This document shows, one piece after another, positions 49,203-58,800 of a stretch of DNA of 64,000 bases. Source of the DNA: Aquisphaera insulae. Lineage in GTDB: Bacteria; Planctomycetota; Planctomycetia; Isosphaerales; Isosphaeraceae. The DNA is taken from positions 62,001 through 126,000 of the forward strand of contig NZ_JAALJH010000014.1 in assembly GCF_011064615.1 (NCBI RefSeq), given 5' to 3'. Numbering within the stretch: the first letter of the stretch is position 1; each line of letters begins with the position of its first letter. The translations under genes and the position numbers were made by a program. The notes under the pieces were generated by a model, which saw nothing but the letters and a program-made list of their open reading frames with translations, was not told where the DNA came from and made no database searches.

Positions 49203-49703
49203 TCAGCTCCTCGCTGAATTCGGAAGGGTCGACGCCGGGGCGAGGAATGTTCCCTCGATCATCGCCCGGAAGCTCCGCCAGGTGGCCTCGGCGTCGATCA
49301 GTCCGTGATCGACCCCCTCGCGTCGGACCAGCCCGACCGTGACGACGCCCGACTCATCCCGCGCGGGGTCGTGCCGGGCCGGCCTCGCGGTGACGATCTG
49401 AGTTCCGCCCCGATCCACCCCGAGTGCCCAGAGGCCTGCCTCGGTCTGGGCGACCAGGGCCACCTCGTCCGGGATCCTGAGCCCGCCGCCGAGGGAGAGG
49501 ACCGGGAGCACGTGCTGGTGATACACGCAGAGCCCCGCGACCTGTTGCGGACATCGGCTGATTCGCACCAGTGGGCCCACCTCGGTGATCTCCGCGACGT
49601 GCTCGACGGGCATCGCCAGGGGGCGGGACCCGGAATGGAACAGGCAGAACGTCGGATCGATGGACACGTCGGCGAGTCTCCAGCTCGAGGGAACCCTGGT
49701 CAT
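49203..49703 (-). CDS. cheW: CheW-like coupling protein
   Basis: 166 residues. The CheW fold is visible in FCLFHSGSRPLAMPVEHVAEITEVGPLVRISRCPQQVAGLCVYHQHVLPVLSLGG, which contains the conserved GLxxxRGxxxPV-like turn in variant form. Links MCP to CheA. It overlaps the upstream small gene by four bases and lies nine bases before the MCP. Confidence 0.85.
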   Translation of the reverse strand: MTRVPSSWRLADVSIDPTFCLFHSGSRPLAMPVEHVAEITEVGPLVRISRCPQQVAGLCVYHQHVLPVLSLGGGLRIPDEVALVAQTEAGLWALGVDRGGTQIVTARPARHDPARDESGVVTVGLVRREGVDHGLIDAEATWRSFRAMIEGTFLAPASTLPNSARS

Positions 49704-50044
49704 CCGGCTGACTTCTCTCGATCCCCGTCGCGGCCGCCCTCGGGGATCGGCTCTGCGAACCGCAAACGCTCGCCGAGATGTCTCGCCAGTGCGTCCAGGC
49801 GGAGCCTGGGGTCGTCGCCGGTCTGGGGAGCGGCCGGGGCGACCTGCGTTCGTGCCTGGACGCCGCCGTCGACCGTTGGCGTGCGCACCGCGATCCGCTC
49901 GGATTGCGCGTCCGCTCGATGACCCGCCGCTTGTTCCTTCCTGAGGAGGTCAAGCCGCGAGTCGATCCAACCGACGAGTTCGCGGCGCAGCGTACCAATT
50001 GCCGCCAGCAGGGGATCCGCCGGGTCCTCTTCCTGGGTCATCAT
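49700..50044 (-). CDS. Small helical protein heading the chemosensory operon
   Basis: 114 residues from the ATG at 50044 (AAGGG upstream; a second ATG follows at 50041, and a longer frame reaches 50080). Two amphipathic helical stretches (LLAAIGTLRRELVGWIDSRLDLLRKEQ near the start; LRLDALARHLGERLRF near the end) are joined by a polar linker. No known domain. The four-base stop/start overlap with cheW makes it part of the operon and favours a real gene. Confidence 0.65.
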   Translation of the reverse strand: MMTQEEDPADPLLAAIGTLRRELVGWIDSRLDLLRKEQAAGHRADAQSERIAVRTPTVDGGVQARTQVAPAAPQTGDDPRLRLDALARHLGERLRFAEPIPEGGRDGDREKSAG

Positions 50045-50106
50045 CCGTCCCTTGCAGCCTCCCGCCCCGAGATGCACCATGCATGGCCGGGCCGGGAGGT
50101 CTGAGA

Positions 50107-50125
50107 GAACCCTAGGTCAGGGTTC
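50107..50125 (-). terminator. Small inverted repeat upstream of the chemosensory operon
   Basis: GAACCCT, loop aggtc, AGGGTTC: a perfect 7-bp stem 62 bases past the D-threonine-aldolase-like stop. No U-run follows, so it may equally be an operator near the start of the chemosensory operon. Confidence 0.3.
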
Positions 50126-50187
50126 GGCGAACGAACCTGAATTCCCCCGGACGCGATCGAAGTGAAGGCCTTGCGAGTTTCTCCGCG

Positions 50188-51339
50188 TCAAATCCCGATC
50201 ACCCGGTCGCGGGCAGCCACGTCCCACTGGTCGACGATCCGGCCCTCGTCGACCACGTAGGCCCGGCGGTGAAGGGCGACTGTGGGGCAGATGTGAGTGG
50301 GGATGGCCAGGATGCAGGCCCCGACGGGGTAGCGGTCGGCGGCGGGGGTGTCGATGACGAGGTGCTCCTCGCTCTGGCCGACAAAGGTGGGCTCGGGGAT
50401 GCCGATCAGGTGGCAGCGTTCGCCGGCCGGCGGGTCGGCGGCGACGGCCTTGTGGCCCAGATCCAGGCAAAGGCGGCCGGCCCGGGGGCGGCTGACGACC
50501 CGCGTCAGCAGGAACGCGGCCGGTATGAAGGGGAGGTCGGGGAACCGGCTGGCGTAGCCGTGATCGTGGAGGACCATCGTCCCGGGCGAGCATTCGACGT
50601 CCGGCTCCTCGAGCGCCGCGTGGATCGGAAAGCTCGGGGTGCCGCCGAAGACGATCCGCGGGACGGGGAGGCCGGACGCGAGGAGGCGATCCCGGAAGGC
50701 GAAGGTCCTCTCCTGGATATCCCGCACGACGGCCCGGCGGGCGTCCGGGTCGGCCTCCCGGACGTGGCCGTCGTAGGCGTGCAGGCCGTCGGGAATCAGC
50801 CCCGGGAGGCTGGCGATCAGGTGATAGAGGGACGCCGCGTCGTCGGACGGGGCGATCCCCGTGCGTCCCATGCCGACGTCCAGGTCCACGAGCGTCGGCA
50901 CCCGGCCGTCGACTGGGCTTAACACGGCTGACAGGGCATGCGCGGAATCGGGATTGTCCACGGTCGCGCGGAAGCTCGTTCCGGGATAGTCGCGCCGGAG
51001 CAACAGGAAGCGCTGGAGGTTGGGACCGGCGAGCGGGTAGGCGATCAGGATGTCCGCCGCGCCGGCCCGCGCGAGCATCTCCGCCTCGGCGATGGTCGCG
51101 CACTTGTGCTTGCGGATGCCGAGCTCCGCCTCCATCCGCGCGATCTCGATCATCTTGTGCGTCTTCGCGTGCGGCCGCAGCCGGGCGGGATCGCGCGCCA
51201 GCTCGATCGTCTTCTCAATGTTCCTCTGCACGATCCCGCGGTCGATCAGGAGCGAGGGGCTTAGGGCTCGGGATACGTCGATCTCGGCCCAGCGTTGCGC
51301 GAGCGAATCCGGACCCTGGAGGTCGCCCTCGGCGATCAT
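50188..51339 (-). CDS. D-threonine aldolase/D-serine dehydratase-like PLP enzyme
   Basis: 383 residues. Fold-type III (alanine-racemase-like) barrel with the PLP lysine Lys59 in RPHAKTHK. The C-terminal metal site is visible as the IPTHICPTVALH stretch (His and Cys ligands). Family members split D-threonine to glycine and acetaldehyde or deaminate D-serine; I cannot separate these by eye. The gene ends upstream of the chemosensory operon on the same strand but is separated by 143 bases with an inverted repeat, so it is probably an independent unit. It is divergent from the M6 protease. Confidence 0.92.
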   Translation of the reverse strand: MIAEGDLQGPDSLAQRWAEIDVSRALSPSLLIDRGIVQRNIEKTIELARDPARLRPHAKTHKMIEIARMEAELGIRKHKCATIAEAEMLARAGAADILIAYPLAGPNLQRFLLLRRDYPGTSFRATVDNPDSAHALSAVLSPVDGRVPTLVDLDVGMGRTGIAPSDDAASLYHLIASLPGLIPDGLHAYDGHVREADPDARRAVVRDIQERTFAFRDRLLASGLPVPRIVFGGTPSFPIHAALEEPDVECSPGTMVLHDHGYASRFPDLPFIPAAFLLTRVVSRPRAGRLCLDLGHKAVAADPPAGERCHLIGIPEPTFVGQSEEHLVIDTPAADRYPVGACILAIPTHICPTVALHRRAYVVDEGRIVDQWDVAARDRVIGI

Positions 51340-51552
51340 GGTTTTCCTTCCTCTCCCGATTGAACCCGCGGGCGAACCTCGGAGGCGATCGGATCCCAGG
51401 ATAGCATGTCGAGTCGGCTTCGGTGTGGGGCGACGAAATCGGATTCATCAGGGGTGGAGACATTGGGGACCGACCCCGCCTGTTTCGCCGCCGCTGCGGC
51501 GCCGTCCCAAGGAGCCGCATCGCTCCGGTTCCTCACGAAAGGAGTGCGACCC

Positions 51553-53934
51553 GTGATCTTCCCAGGACGCGCCGCTGTGGGCGCCGTGGGCATGGCCCTC
51601 ACGATCCTTGCGGTCGTCTTGCCGACGGCCAGTGGCTTCGACCATCCCACGCGCGCGGACATCGAGAAGGCCAAGGCCGATGGCACCTTCAACGACAGGC
51701 TGCTGCATTTCCGCCAGTTGGAACTGCATCGGACCGGCGCGGCGCTCCGCGACCGCGCCCTCTTCCGGATCCGTCGCGCCGCCCTGCAGGCCCAGGGACT
51801 CTCCGCCGCCGAGATCAGCGCCCGGCTCTTCGGCGGACAGCAAATGGCTTTCCCGTTCAATCCGGACACGGACCTGAGGCCCAGCGGGACGCAGAAGACG
51901 CTGACGATCCTCATCGACTTCAACGACATCAAGGCGGACGTGGTCCTGCCCGGGATGACGGCGGGGACCATTGGCCAGAATATCTACGGCGCCGGAACTC
52001 CGGCCGCCGCCGCGTTCCTCCCCTTCGACAGCGTCCACAACTACTACGCCCGCGCTTCCGAGGGGAAGTTGAACATCCAGGGGAATGTCCTGGGATGGTA
52101 TCACCTGCCGAAGAACCGGGGGGACTACTTCGCCCCCCCGGCGGGCGGGGACAATTCGGCGCTCAGGAACCAGGCGATCTTCGACATGGTCAAGGAGGCG
52201 ATGGGGGCGTTCGACGCGGCCCACGACTTCTCCCAGTACGACAACGACCACGACGGAGACATCGACCTGGTGACGATCCTGTACACGGGCCCGGACACGG
52301 GCTGGGGGTCGTTCTGGTGGGCCTACCGCTGGTCGTTCTTCGTGCCGGAAGCCTCCACCCGGAAATTCGACGGCAAGACGCTCAAGCAGTTCGTGTTCCA
52401 GTTCGTGAACCCGCGCGGGCCCGCCGGCGACGATTTCAACCCCCAGACCCTGACCCATGAGATGGGCCACTCCTTCGGGCTGCCGGATTACTACGACTAC
52501 GATACCGGCAGCGGGCCCCCGGGCGGCCTGGGCGGGCTCGACATGATGGACGCGAACGTCGGCAACCACAATGCGTTCAGCCGCTGGCTGCTGGATTGGA
52601 TCACGCCGCAGGTGGTCGGCTCCGGGCCGCCGGTGCTCCGCACCCTGCTGGCCTCCGGATCCGGCCAGACGGGCGTCAAGGCGATCGCCATCTTCCCGGG
52701 CGCGTCGAATCCCCTGACGCCTGACCCGGAGATGTACATCATCGAAAACCGTTTCAGGATCGGAAACGACGGCGGGATCTCCGGGGCGCCCGGCGACGGC
52801 CTCCTCATCTGGCACGTGGACGCACGGCCAAATACAACGAACAACAACTTCCTGGAGGACAATTCGTATACGGGCAACAAGCTCATCCGGGTCGTCCGTG
52901 CGGACAACTCGTCGGATTTCCTGGATGGTGAGAACGCCGGGCCGGGAACCTACTTCCTGCCGCCCGGCGTCCTGACGCCCACTTCGTTGCCCAACTCGAA
53001 CGGGTACAACGGCCCGACCGGTATCTCCGTGACGGCGATCTCCGCCCCCGCCGAGACCATGACGGCTCTGATCGGATTCGTGCCGACCCCCGGCGGACCG
53101 GCCCCTGGGGCCGGCGGCGCGGCCGTGGCGGTCGTCGCCCCCGCCGTCCCGGGTGCCGAGGCCGCGGCCCGCGCGCAGCCCCCCGCGGCCGGTGCCGACG
53201 GTCGGCCGACGACGATCGCCGCCGACCTGCGCCGGGTCCTGGAGCGGGCGAAGTCCAAGGACGGAGACGTCGTCGACATCGACCGGCTTGAGGCGTTTTC
53301 GGCGAGCCTTCGCACGGCCACCCCGGAGGCCATCGCCGCGGCATGGAACGAGACGCTGCCGCAAATCCAGGAAGCAACGGGCTCACGAGAGGGCGTCGTC
53401 ACCCTCAAGCTGCTCCTCTCCGCCTGGGCCGCCAAGGACGGTCCGAAGGCCGTCGAGGCCGTCCTCGCCTTGCCGGACGGACCGCTGAAGCGGTCGGTGT
53501 TCCCCAAGGTCATGGAGTGCTGGGCCGCCAATGACCCGTATTCCGCGGCCCTATGGTATTTCGACCGCAACCGCGACACGCTCCGGAAATCGAAGACGCT
53601 GAAGGCCGGCGAGGCGTTCGCGAGCCGGGTCTTCGGCTGGGCCTCCCGGAACGATCCGGACAAGGCGGTCGAGGCCATCAAGAAGCTCGATCATCCGTCC
53701 GAGGTTATGGGGGCGATCCAGGCCCTCGAGGACGTCGCCAAGGCGGCCGGGATGTCTCCCCAGTCGATTAGCGACAAGCTCAAGGCCGCGAGCGAGACTT
53801 CGGAAACCATTCGGGCCGTGAGGAAGGCCATCAAGGCGAGGGATGCGCTGCGAGACGCCATCAAGGACCCGAAGCTGAGATCGGAGCTGAAGGAGTTCTT
53901 CCGGGAACGAATGCGCGAGGAGGACGAGAACTGA
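51553..53934 (+). CDS. Secreted M6-family (immune-inhibitor-A-like) metalloprotease
   Basis: 793 residues from a GTG at 51553 with AAAGGAG eight bases upstream; the frame is open to 51406, but only the GTG start gives a proper signal peptide (about 1-28). Zinc motif HEMGH at 302-306 is followed by SFGLPDYYDYD, the M6 signature. A Pro/Ala linker (about 515-555) leads to a C-terminal 230-residue helical-repeat region (SAWAAKDGPKAVEAVLALP, CWAANDPYSAALWYFD, GWASRNDPDKAVEAIKKL) with tandem 'W-A-x-x-D/P-x-x-A' units. The protease is extracellular; the tail may mediate binding. Function of the tail unknown. Confidence 0.9.
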   Translation: MIFPGRAAVGAVGMALTILAVVLPTASGFDHPTRADIEKAKADGTFNDRLLHFRQLELHRTGAALRDRALFRIRRAALQAQGLSAAEISARLFGGQQMAFPFNPDTDLRPSGTQKTLTILIDFNDIKADVVLPGMTAGTIGQNIYGAGTPAAAAFLPFDSVHNYYARASEGKLNIQGNVLGWYHLPKNRGDYFAPPAGGDNSALRNQAIFDMVKEAMGAFDAAHDFSQYDNDHDGDIDLVTILYTGPDTGWGSFWWAYRWSFFVPEASTRKFDGKTLKQFVFQFVNPRGPAGDDFNPQTLTHEMGHSFGLPDYYDYDTGSGPPGGLGGLDMMDANVGNHNAFSRWLLDWITPQVVGSGPPVLRTLLASGSGQTGVKAIAIFPGASNPLTPDPEMYIIENRFRIGNDGGISGAPGDGLLIWHVDARPNTTNNNFLEDNSYTGNKLIRVVRADNSSDFLDGENAGPGTYFLPPGVLTPTSLPNSNGYNGPTGISVTAISAPAETMTALIGFVPTPGGPAPGAGGAAVAVVAPAVPGAEAAARAQPPAAGADGRPTTIAADLRRVLERAKSKDGDVVDIDRLEAFSASLRTATPEAIAAAWNETLPQIQEATGSREGVVTLKLLLSAWAAKDGPKAVEAVLALPDGPLKRSVFPKVMECWAANDPYSAALWYFDRNRDTLRKSKTLKAGEAFASRVFGWASRNDPDKAVEAIKKLDHPSEVMGAIQALEDVAKAAGMSPQSISDKLKAASETSETIRAVRKAIKARDALRDAIKDPKLRSELKEFFRERMREEDEN

Positions 53935-53952
53935 GCGTGGCCCGGGGGGCGA

Positions 53953-55263
53953 TCAGGATGGGGGAAGCAGGCCCACCACCGCCCCCGTCATCGCCTTGAT
54001 CCCGGTCGCGATGGTCGGCCCCGCATCCGGGCTAAAGAGAGCCGAATGGAGCGCCGGCAGGTCTTCGCCCCTCGCCTTCGCCTCGGCAATCCGGCCGGGG
54101 GGCTGAGTGCCCAGCCAGAACATCATGATCGGGACTCCCCCCTCCGCGTACCGCGAGAAATCCTCCGAGCCCATGACCGGGTCGGTCTCGTGGACGTGTT
54201 CGGCCCCGATCGACGACCGAAGGAGAGGAGCGACGCGGGCCACGAGTTGGGGATCGCAGATCGTGGCTGGCGCGATCTCGTCGATCACGACGGAGGGTGC
54301 GGGGGCCCTGTGGGCCTGGGCGAGCGCCTTCACCCGGCGCTCGATGCCCTCGATGAGCTGGAGCCGGACCGGCTCGGAGAAGGCGCGGAGGGTGAGCTGG
54401 AGCTTTACCTCGTCGGAGATGATGTTGTGCTTGTTGCCGCCGTGGATCGAGCCGACCGTGACGACCGCCGGCTGGAGCGGCTCAACCTCGCGACCGACGA
54501 TCGTCTGGAAGTCGAGGACGGCGAGCGAGGCCAGGACGATCGGGTCGACCGTCTTGTGGGGCCAGGCCCCGTGTCCTCCCTTGCCGCGGATCGTCACCGT
54601 GAGCGACGTGGAGCTGGCCAGAAGCGGTCCGGGCCTGAAGTAGACCTCGCCGGCCGGCTCGACGGCCTGGCAGTGGAGCGCCAGCGCGAAGCTCGGCTTC
54701 GGGAAGCGGGTGTAGAGTCCGTCGGCGAGCACGTCGCGGGCGCCTCCGATGGCCTCCTCGGCGGGCTGGGCGAGGAGGATGATGGTCCCTCTCCAGCGGT
54801 CCTTGTGCGAGGCCAGCCAGCGGGCGGTGCCGACGAAGCAGGTCATGTGGACGTCGTGGCCGCAGGCGTGCATCACGCCGACGTCCTGCCCCTGCGGATT
54901 CGTCGCCCTGACCTTGCTGGCGAACGGGAGGCCCGTCCGCTCGACCACGGGAAGGGCGTCGAGATCGGTGCGGACCATCACGACCGGCCCGGGACCGTTC
55001 TCGATCACGCCCACCGCTCCGGTCTTCGCCACATGGCGCGTGACCTTCGCGCCGGCCTTCTCCAGCTCCTCGGCGATCCGTTCACCCGTCCTCACCTCCT
55101 GATTGGAAAGCTCAGGGTTGGTGTGCAGGTGCGTGTACAGCGCGACCAGATCTCCCTGGGCGGACTGCACCCAGGCGTCATCGGCTCCGGGCGGAGTTTG
55201 TGCGGGCGCAAGCGGGGACAAGCCGGCGAGAATCCCCGCCAGCGCGATCCGGAGGTAAGTCAT
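53953..55263 (-). CDS. Exported M20-family amidohydrolase/carboxypeptidase
   Basis: 436 residues with a signal peptide (about 1-21). Metal ligands: Cys134/His136 in HACGHDVH, the QPAEE pair (about 166-170) and a C-terminal His (ALHSALFSP). The pattern ACGHDVH with Cys is that of the M20D amidohydrolases (hippurate/IAA-amino-acid hydrolase type). Hydrolyses N-acyl amino acids or small peptides in the periplasm. Convergent with the M6 protease with only 18 bases between, and followed on its own strand by nothing; the TPR gene precedes it by 26 bases. Confidence 0.92.
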   Translation of the reverse strand: MTYLRIALAGILAGLSPLAPAQTPPGADDAWVQSAQGDLVALYTHLHTNPELSNQEVRTGERIAEELEKAGAKVTRHVAKTGAVGVIENGPGPVVMVRTDLDALPVVERTGLPFASKVRATNPQGQDVGVMHACGHDVHMTCFVGTARWLASHKDRWRGTIILLAQPAEEAIGGARDVLADGLYTRFPKPSFALALHCQAVEPAGEVYFRPGPLLASSTSLTVTIRGKGGHGAWPHKTVDPIVLASLAVLDFQTIVGREVEPLQPAVVTVGSIHGGNKHNIISDEVKLQLTLRAFSEPVRLQLIEGIERRVKALAQAHRAPAPSVVIDEIAPATICDPQLVARVAPLLRSSIGAEHVHETDPVMGSEDFSRYAEGGVPIMMFWLGTQPPGRIAEAKARGEDLPALHSALFSPDAGPTIATGIKAMTGAVVGLLPPS

Positions 55264-55289
55264 GGTGGCTCTCCGTCGGGGCGACTGGG

Positions 55290-55613
55290 TCAGTCCTCGA
55301 AACCGTTCTGCTTCTGCCAGGCCATGGCCTTGGCGTGCTCGGCCTCGGCGATCCGGCCGCAGCGGACACAGATGACGGAGAGCGCCGTGTAGCTGAAGGC
55401 GTCGTCCGGCTCGAGCTGGACGACCTTCTGGGCGTGGGCGATCGCCTTGTCGGCCTCGGCGATGTCCGCATAGAGCTTGGCGAGCATCCCGTGGCCGATC
55501 GTGAAGTTCGGGTCGATCGCCACCGCCTCCTCCAGCTTCGCGATCGCGCCGGGCTTGTCCCCCTGATCGCGAAGGTCACTGGCGAGGTCATACAACTCGT
55601 TCGGAGTCGGCAT
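55290..55613 (-). CDS. Small TPR protein
   Basis: 107 residues from the ATG at 55613 (CAGGAC upstream). It consists of three TPR helix pairs (LYDLASDLRDQGDKPGAIAKLEEAVAIDP; GHGMLAKLYADIAEADKAIAHAQKVVQLEP; YTALSVICVRCGRIAEAEHAKAMAWQ). A soluble protein-protein adaptor with no other domain. Cotranscribed with the M20 hydrolase 26 bases downstream; partner unknown. Confidence 0.85.
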   Translation of the reverse strand: MPTPNELYDLASDLRDQGDKPGAIAKLEEAVAIDPNFTIGHGMLAKLYADIAEADKAIAHAQKVVQLEPDDAFSYTALSVICVRCGRIAEAEHAKAMAWQKQNGFED

Positions 55614-55693
55614 CGGACGCGTCCTGTCGGGTGCGGGCGTTGGGGTCATCGCGGGGCGAGATCGAGACGAACATTGTATCGGAAGAGGAGACG

Positions 55694-55727
55694 TTGAACC
55701 ACGGATGACACCGATCACACGGATGGG
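55694..55727. repeat. Degenerate ACGGATG direct repeat
   Basis: The string ACCACGGATGACACCGATC then ACACGGATGGG contains ACGGATG twice with a related ACCGATC between. I recognise similar 'CACGGATGACACGGAT' strings as a dispersed intergenic element of many GC-rich genomes, but I cannot search for copies here. Only one occurrence was seen in this window. Confidence 0.4.
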
Positions 55728-55822
55728 GGGCCCAGAGATCGAGAAGAAACCGGGAACAGGGCGGGATCCGTATGGCCACCATGCTCCGGGAAGGGTGAAC
55801 TCGAAAAGGGAGGGCCTGTGGA

Positions 55823-58800
55823 ATGGGCGCGGTCATGGAATCCACGGAGGCGTCGCTCCGCGTGCTCTTCGAGGCCGGCACCCTGACGGGGTTCGGGGAC
55901 GATCGCTTGCTGGAGATCTACCGGACCGGCGGGCGCGAGGCGGCGGAGCGGGCGTTTGCGGTGCTCGTGGACCGGCACGGGCCGATGGTCCTGGGCGTAT
56001 GCGAGGCGGTGCTGGCCAACCGACAGGACGCGGAGGATGCGTTCCAGGCGGTCTTCCTCGTGCTGGCGCAGCGGGCCGGGACGGTCCGGCGGGGGGCGGC
56101 CATGTCGAGCTGGCTGTATGGCGTGGCCCGCCGGGTCTCCCTGCGGTTGCGGCGGACACTGGCCCGTCGTCAACGGCTGGAGAAACGTCGTGTTTCGGCC
56201 GAGCGGATTCCCGTGACGACGGCCATGAAGGAACCCTGTCCCGAGATTTACGAGGAAGTCGACCGGCTGCCGGACTCCTTCCGCGCGGCGGTCGTGCTGT
56301 GCGACCTGGAAGGGGCCTCGTATGAAGAGGCAGCAAGTCAACTCGGCTGTCCGATCGGCACCTTGCAGAGCCGGCTGGCTCGTGGGCGGGAACGGCTCCG
56401 CGAGCGGCTGGCGAAGCGGGGATTCGGTCCAGAGTCGTTGGCGATGGGCATGTCGACGGCCGGGAGCGTCCCGCCGGCACTGGTGAAGCAGGCCACGCAC
56501 GCGGCGGGGGCCGTCGCCGCCGGGGAATCCGCGGGAGGACCGGCGACGGCGGTTGCGGTGGGCCTGGCGTCGGCGGAGCTTCGGCGAGCTGTCCTCGGCA
56601 GGCTCGTCGCCGCGGCCGGCGCGCTCGGCCTGGCGGCGACGGTCGTGGTGGGCGCGATGGCGCTTAGGGGTCGTGACGGCGGATCGGATGAAGCGCCCGC
56701 GTCGCAGGCCGTTGCGGCGAGCGCTCCGGAGCAGAAGGTTGTCAGCGAGCCAATTCATGTCCGGATTGTGGACGAGAAGGGCCGCGGCGTGGCCGGGGTT
56801 GCCGTCGATCTGTTTCATGGGACTGATAACCCGCCGCTTCGAAGGCTCATGACGGATTCGATGGGAATCGTCATGGTGCCTCGCGACGGCATGGACGGGC
56901 ATCTGACCCTGTTCGCCAGCCTGGTTGACGATGCCCTCGCCATCAGGGAAATCGTACTGGACGAGAGCGCGGCGGCCGACCCTGACGGGACACCGGCCCG
57001 TCCGATCGTGATGGCCCTGCGGCCCCTCACTCATGTCGTCGAGGGGACCGTGGTGGACACGAAAGGGGTGCCCATCGCGGGCGCAAGAATTGTCGCTGAG
57101 ATGTTCTCATCGACGGGACCCGGGCCGATGGGATCGTTCTCCGCCTCGACCGCCGTTCTCCGCGGAGATGTCCGGCTTCCGACGGGGATGACCGATCAAC
57201 GAGGACGATTCCAGATCCGCCTGCCGACCGGGACGAGAGTCTGGATCCGTGCCCGCCATGATCGCTATTTCTGGTCCTGGGACCTGATCTCGCCGGATGC
57301 TCGGACCGTCGGTCCGATCGCGATGGTTCCAGCCGGGGCCATCGCCGGGCGCGTTACGAATGCGGAGACGGGCCGCCCGTTGCCGCGAGCCCGCGTGAGT
57401 GCTCAGCCGATCGAGAATCATCCGAATGACTCCCAGCGCACGGAGTATGCCCAGACGGACGAAGAGGGCCGGTTTTCCGTGGGAGGCCTCTCTCCGGGTG
57501 TCTACAACGTCGTGCTGCTGGGTGTTCAAGATCGCCCGGCTGCGACGGCCGTCGCCATGGAGGGACTGCGCGTTCGGGCGGATCAGAGCACGGCGGTGCT
57601 CTTGAAGGTCACGGAAGGACGCTCCTTGCGTGGCATCGTCATCGACCGAAAGACTGGCAAGCCGATGGCCGAGATCCTCGTGGGTTGCAATGGCCCGGCC
57701 CACCCGATGTCGGGGTCGGCACTTCAGTCCGCGAAGACCGACGCGACGGGCGCCTTCACATTCCTGGTGCCCCCTGGAAGGCAGAGCGTGTTCCTCATGG
57801 ATCGGAAGTCCCCGTGGTCTCGCCTCGGCCAGAGCGCCGTCAACGTGCCCGAGAAGGGTGAGGCGGATCTCGTTAGACTCGTGTGGATCTCCCGACCAGC
57901 AGTGGCTCCCTCGGCCAACGATATGGTCAAGGCCGTGGCGGAGCCGGCGAAGGCGGTCGTCGCTCCGGCCGTCGTACCGGAAGTTCCCCCCGCGGCCGAA
58001 AGCCTTCGCTCGGTCACCGGCCACGTGCAGGACAGGGAAGGGAGCCCCCTCTTCCACGTGGGCGTCACCTGGTCCGATCCGCGAGCCGGGACACCCACCG
58101 ACAAGGTTGGGGACGCCGTTACGGACAGAGATGGCACATTCGTGCTCAATAACCTCCCCACGGACGAGGTCCGTCTCTGTCTGAGGCAGACGGGATTTCG
58201 CATCCAGGAGTTTCAGATCCCCCAGGGCCGCGACGAGGTAGACGTAACCTTTGATCGTATCCCCACGACGCCCCCGCCGCCTGCCCGGATCCCCGACGAT
58301 CCCATCCCGCCCGACCTGGCGAAGCGGCTTCACTTCGTCGATCTGTCCGATTATGCGGAGTCCGGTCTCTTCGAGTCGCCGGGCGGCCCGGGCAACGACC
58401 TGGGTCACCTTCCGGTCGGCGCCCGCAAGCTGGGCGGCTCGTATTTCCGGATCGGCGAATTCATGATTCACCTGGCGGGTAGCCAGTTCTTTGAAGCACC
58501 CGGGGAGATGACCGACATCCCGGTCAAGGCTCGCGGCCGGACGCTCCATTTCCTCCATGGCGTGCAATGGACCGCGAAGGACGGAGCCGAGGTCGGCGCC
58601 TACGTGATCCACTACGCCGACGGCTCGTTCGAGCGGATCCCGATCGTCTACGGTCGCGACGTCGTGAACTGGTGGACCCTCCGTCGGCAACGCGCGTGGT
58701 GGGACTGGTTCGGACCGGACGTCGTGATGCCGACCTCCGCCCGCGTCGCCTGGATCGACGAGGCGGCGAATTCCCGGCGACCCGCCGGTGTGAAGGCCCG

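Noticed and set aside
50107-50125. Attachment site or phage remnant upstream of the chemosensory operon
   Set aside because: Only a 7-bp inverted repeat is present, with no integrase, direct repeat or tRNA nearby.
51406-51552. N-terminal extension of the M6 protease
   Set aside because: It would place the signal peptide 49 residues in; the GTG at 51553 with AAAGGAG gives a normal exported protein.
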